NCBI GenBank assembly: GCA_009699205.1
Contig: WLOP01000009.1
Span: forward strand, 1-55,699
Length of the DNA stretch: 55,699 bases
Source of the DNA: Actinomycetota bacterium
GTDB lineage: Bacteria > Actinomycetota > Actinomycetes > Nanopelagicales > Nanopelagicaceae
Direction: 5' to 3'
This document shows, piece by piece, positions 54,490 through 55,699 of this stretch. The notes under the pieces were generated by a model. The model did no database searches. It was given only the letters and a program-made list of their open reading frames with translations, and was not told the origin of the DNA. Each line of letters opens with the position of its first letter. The first letter of the stretch is position 1. A program made the position numbers and the translations under genes.

Positions 54490-54511
54490 GGTGGATAACT
54501 GCTGTGGATAA
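54490..54511 (-). other. Pair of DnaA-box-like 9-mers
   Basis: TTATCCACA on the minus strand (54503-54511) matches the DnaA-box consensus exactly; TTATCCACC (54490-54498) has one mismatch. They are in the same orientation, 13 bp apart, in the short intergenic region between crgA and the rhomboid gene, close to the expected origin. Confidence 0.5.
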
Positions 54512-54512
54512 G

Positions 54513-55067
54513 TTATCGCCTTTGGCGGAGCAATATTTTCGAGGCAAGAACGCCGCCTACAAGACCACCTAGGTGGGCATGCCAATCAATTCCTGAGAGC
54601 ACAAATCCCATCGCAAAGTTAATTCCGATGATTACCAGAATACTTTTTACATCGGCGCCAATTCTTTTGCCTACTACTGCCATCGCTCCAAATAAACCAA
54701 AGAGCGCTCCTGATGCACCTACAGAAGCTTGATTGCTGGCGTTGAGATATAAAGAAGTGAGGGAACCAGTAGTTAAGGATATGAAAAAGATCGCAAGAAA
54801 ACGGTTGCGTCCAAAGGCGGCTTCGATTGGATTACCTAGAACAAGTAACGCGTACATGTTAAAACCTAAATGCATCAAACTGCCATGGACGAGTGCGACG
54901 GTGAGAATTCGATACCACTCACCTGTTGCTACCCCATGAATCGCGCCATCACTCAAGATTGCTTTATTTATTAAGAGCAGACGGTCTTCTATTGATGGGT
55001 TGAGAAGTTGCAGTAAGTAAAACCCACAAATTACCGTGATAAGGCTGGTAGTTGTGGTGCGTTTCAC
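54513..55067 (-). CDS. Rhomboid-family intramembrane serine protease
   Basis: 184 residues with six spans. Active-site Ser is in [12 protein letters not shown] (~residue 118) and His in [12 protein letters not shown] (~165); [13 protein letters not shown] carries the conserved His-Asn. It cuts membrane proteins within the bilayer. It lacks the N-terminal zinc-ribbon seen in many actinobacterial rhomboids. It overlaps the cyclophilin stop by 4 bp (55064-55067), and so is its operon partner. Confidence 0.9.
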   Translation of the reverse strand: MKRTTTTSLITVICGFYLLQLLNPSIEDRLLLINKAILSDGAIHGVATGEWYRILTVALVHGSLMHLGFNMYALLVLGNPIEAAFGRNRFLAIFFISLTTGSLTSLYLNASNQASVGASGALFGLFGAMAVVGKRIGADVKSILVIIGINFAMGFVLSGIDWHAHLGGLVGGVLASKILLRQRR

Positions 55068-55582
55068 GCGAAGGTTATTGAGTTAATCGTTACTGGCGTT
55101 GAAGGGCGATCTTGGTTATCGGTTTTAACGCTACCAATTGCATCGACAACACCTTGGCTGGCTTTATCTTTTACCTCGCCGAAAATTGTGTGTTTGCGGT
55201 TGAGCCATGTTGTCGGCGCAACGGTAATGAAGAATTGAGAACCATTTGTTCCGGGACCTGAGTTAGCCATCGCTAAAATGTATGGGCGGTCAAAAACCAA
55301 ATCTCCATGGAATTCATCTGCGAAACGATAACCAGGTCCACCAGTTCCGCGACCCAATGGATCTCCACCTTGAATCATGAAGCCTTCAATGACGCGGTGA
55401 AAAATTGTTCCGTCGAATAGGTTCGCTGTGGTTTTTTCACCATTGCGAGGATCTGTCCATTCGCGAGCGCCGGTTGCGAGTTCCACAAAGTTTGCAACTG
55501 TTTTCGGTGCATGGTTTGGGAAGAGTTCGACGACGACGTCGCCCATGGATGTGTGCAGGGTTGCTGAAGTTTTTTGTGTCAT
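55064..55582 (-). CDS. Peptidyl-prolyl cis-trans isomerase, cyclophilin type
   Basis: 172 residues, cytoplasmic. Active-site markers: [27 protein letters not shown] pattern (catalytic Arg in FHRV), [10 protein letters not shown] and [12 protein letters not shown]. It speeds proline isomerisation during folding. The ATG at 55582 lies one base after the 3' end of tRNA-Ala, so no leader or ribosome binding site is possible outside the tRNA gene. The origin-proximal tRNA-Ala-cyclophilin order is standard in Actinobacteria. Confidence 0.95.
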   Translation of the reverse strand: MTQKTSATLHTSMGDVVVELFPNHAPKTVANFVELATGAREWTDPRNGEKTTANLFDGTIFHRVIEGFMIQGGDPLGRGTGGPGYRFADEFHGDLVFDRPYILAMANSGPGTNGSQFFITVAPTTWLNRKHTIFGEVKDKASQGVVDAIGSVKTDNQDRPSTPVTINSITFA

Positions 55583-55583
55583 G

Positions 55584-55656
55584 TGGAGACTAGGGGAATC
55601 GAACCCCTAACCCCCGCCTTGCAAAGGCGGTGCTCTACCAATTGAGCTAAGTCCCC
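55584..55656 (-). tRNA. tRNA-Ala(TGC)
   Basis: Minus strand. Acceptor GGGGACT/AGTCTCC, discriminator A, no encoded CCA. Anticodon loop TTTGCAA in a CCGCC/GGCGG stem gives TGC. T-loop TTCGATT. It follows tRNA-Ile and is followed after one base by the cyclophilin ATG. Confidence 0.96.
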
Positions 55657-55670
55657 GTGGTTAACGGGAG

Positions 55671-55699
55671 TGGGCCTTGGAGGACTTGAACCTCCGACC
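55671..55699 (-). tRNA. tRNA 3' part, probably tRNA-Ile(GAT), cut by the window edge
   Basis: Minus strand. Only the T-arm (GGAGG TTCAAGT CCTCC) and the 3' acceptor AAGGCCC with discriminator A are inside the window; no encoded CCA. The sequence around the T-arm (GGTCGGAGGTTCAAGTCCTCC) matches bacterial tRNA-Ile(GAT), and the pair tRNA-Ile/tRNA-Ala fits the region beside gyrA. The anticodon itself is not visible. Confidence 0.75.

Overview
The window looks like chromosome from a streamlined, moderately low-GC actinobacterium, probably of the freshwater Nanopelagicales (acI, Candidatus Planktophila-like) type. The signs are tight gene packing, CrgA, FprA, GuaB1, a PASTA Ser/Thr kinase with its PP2C phosphatase, a TadA-associated protein, Actinobacteria-type succinate dehydrogenase, and many promoters whose -10 hexamer (TANNNT) lies only 5-8 nt before the start codon, implying leaderless mRNAs. 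The lineage is inferred from gene content; there is no rRNA in the window. The right end (partial tRNA-Ile, tRNA-Ala, cyclophilin, rhomboid, crgA, pabA/trpG, pknB, PP2C) matches the usual actinobacterial order just beside gyrA and oriC, so the origin probably lies just beyond base 55,699.

Layout. 1-11 kb is housekeeping: succinate-semialdehyde dehydrogenase, an APC permease carrying a C-terminal OB-fold-like extension, tRNA-Ser(CGA), tadA and its partner, upp, ACT-malic enzyme, two DedA proteins, a YdcZ-type transporter and a Uup-like ABC-F ATPase. 11-16.4 kb holds a lone Tat-Rieske protein, a surface-glycan island (a glycosyltransferase/pyruvyltransferase fusion, an ABC-exporter membrane domain with no ATPase, a GT2 glycosyltransferase) and a GSAM-like aminotransferase.

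16.4-36 kb is the most distinctive part: a beta-glucan (probably laminarin) utilisation locus. It contains a LacI-family regulator, a GH1 beta-glucosidase, four GH16 laminarinase-like enzymes (three secreted, one cytoplasmic), a CUT1 sugar ABC importer without its ATPase, and three large secreted proteins. Two of those share an apparently undescribed ~170-185-residue domain. Five identical 14-bp operators (TGAAAGCGGTTTCA or its complement) lie in the three control regions of the locus and tie it into one regulon. The inferred flow is: secreted GH16 enzymes and surface binding proteins cut and hold the polymer, the SBP-MalF-MalG importer takes up oligosaccharides, and the cytoplasmic GH16 and GH1 reduce them to glucose. 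An SDR oxidoreductase, guaB1 and an enolase-superfamily enzyme are interspersed.

36-55.7 kb returns to core genes: tRNA-Arg(ACG), fprA, an aldo/keto reductase, tRNA-Ser(GCT), an M23-like membrane-anchored protein, aminopeptidase P, a two-gene fluoride channel, the sdhCAB operon, the pheA-serS-HAD-tRNA-Ser(TGA) set, a phosphodiesterase just downstream of tRNA-Leu(CAG), the PP2C/PknB pair and the origin-proximal block. An 18-bp palindrome and two DnaA-box-like 9-mers lie between crgA and the rhomboid gene. No rRNA, CRISPR array, insertion sequence or prophage was seen.
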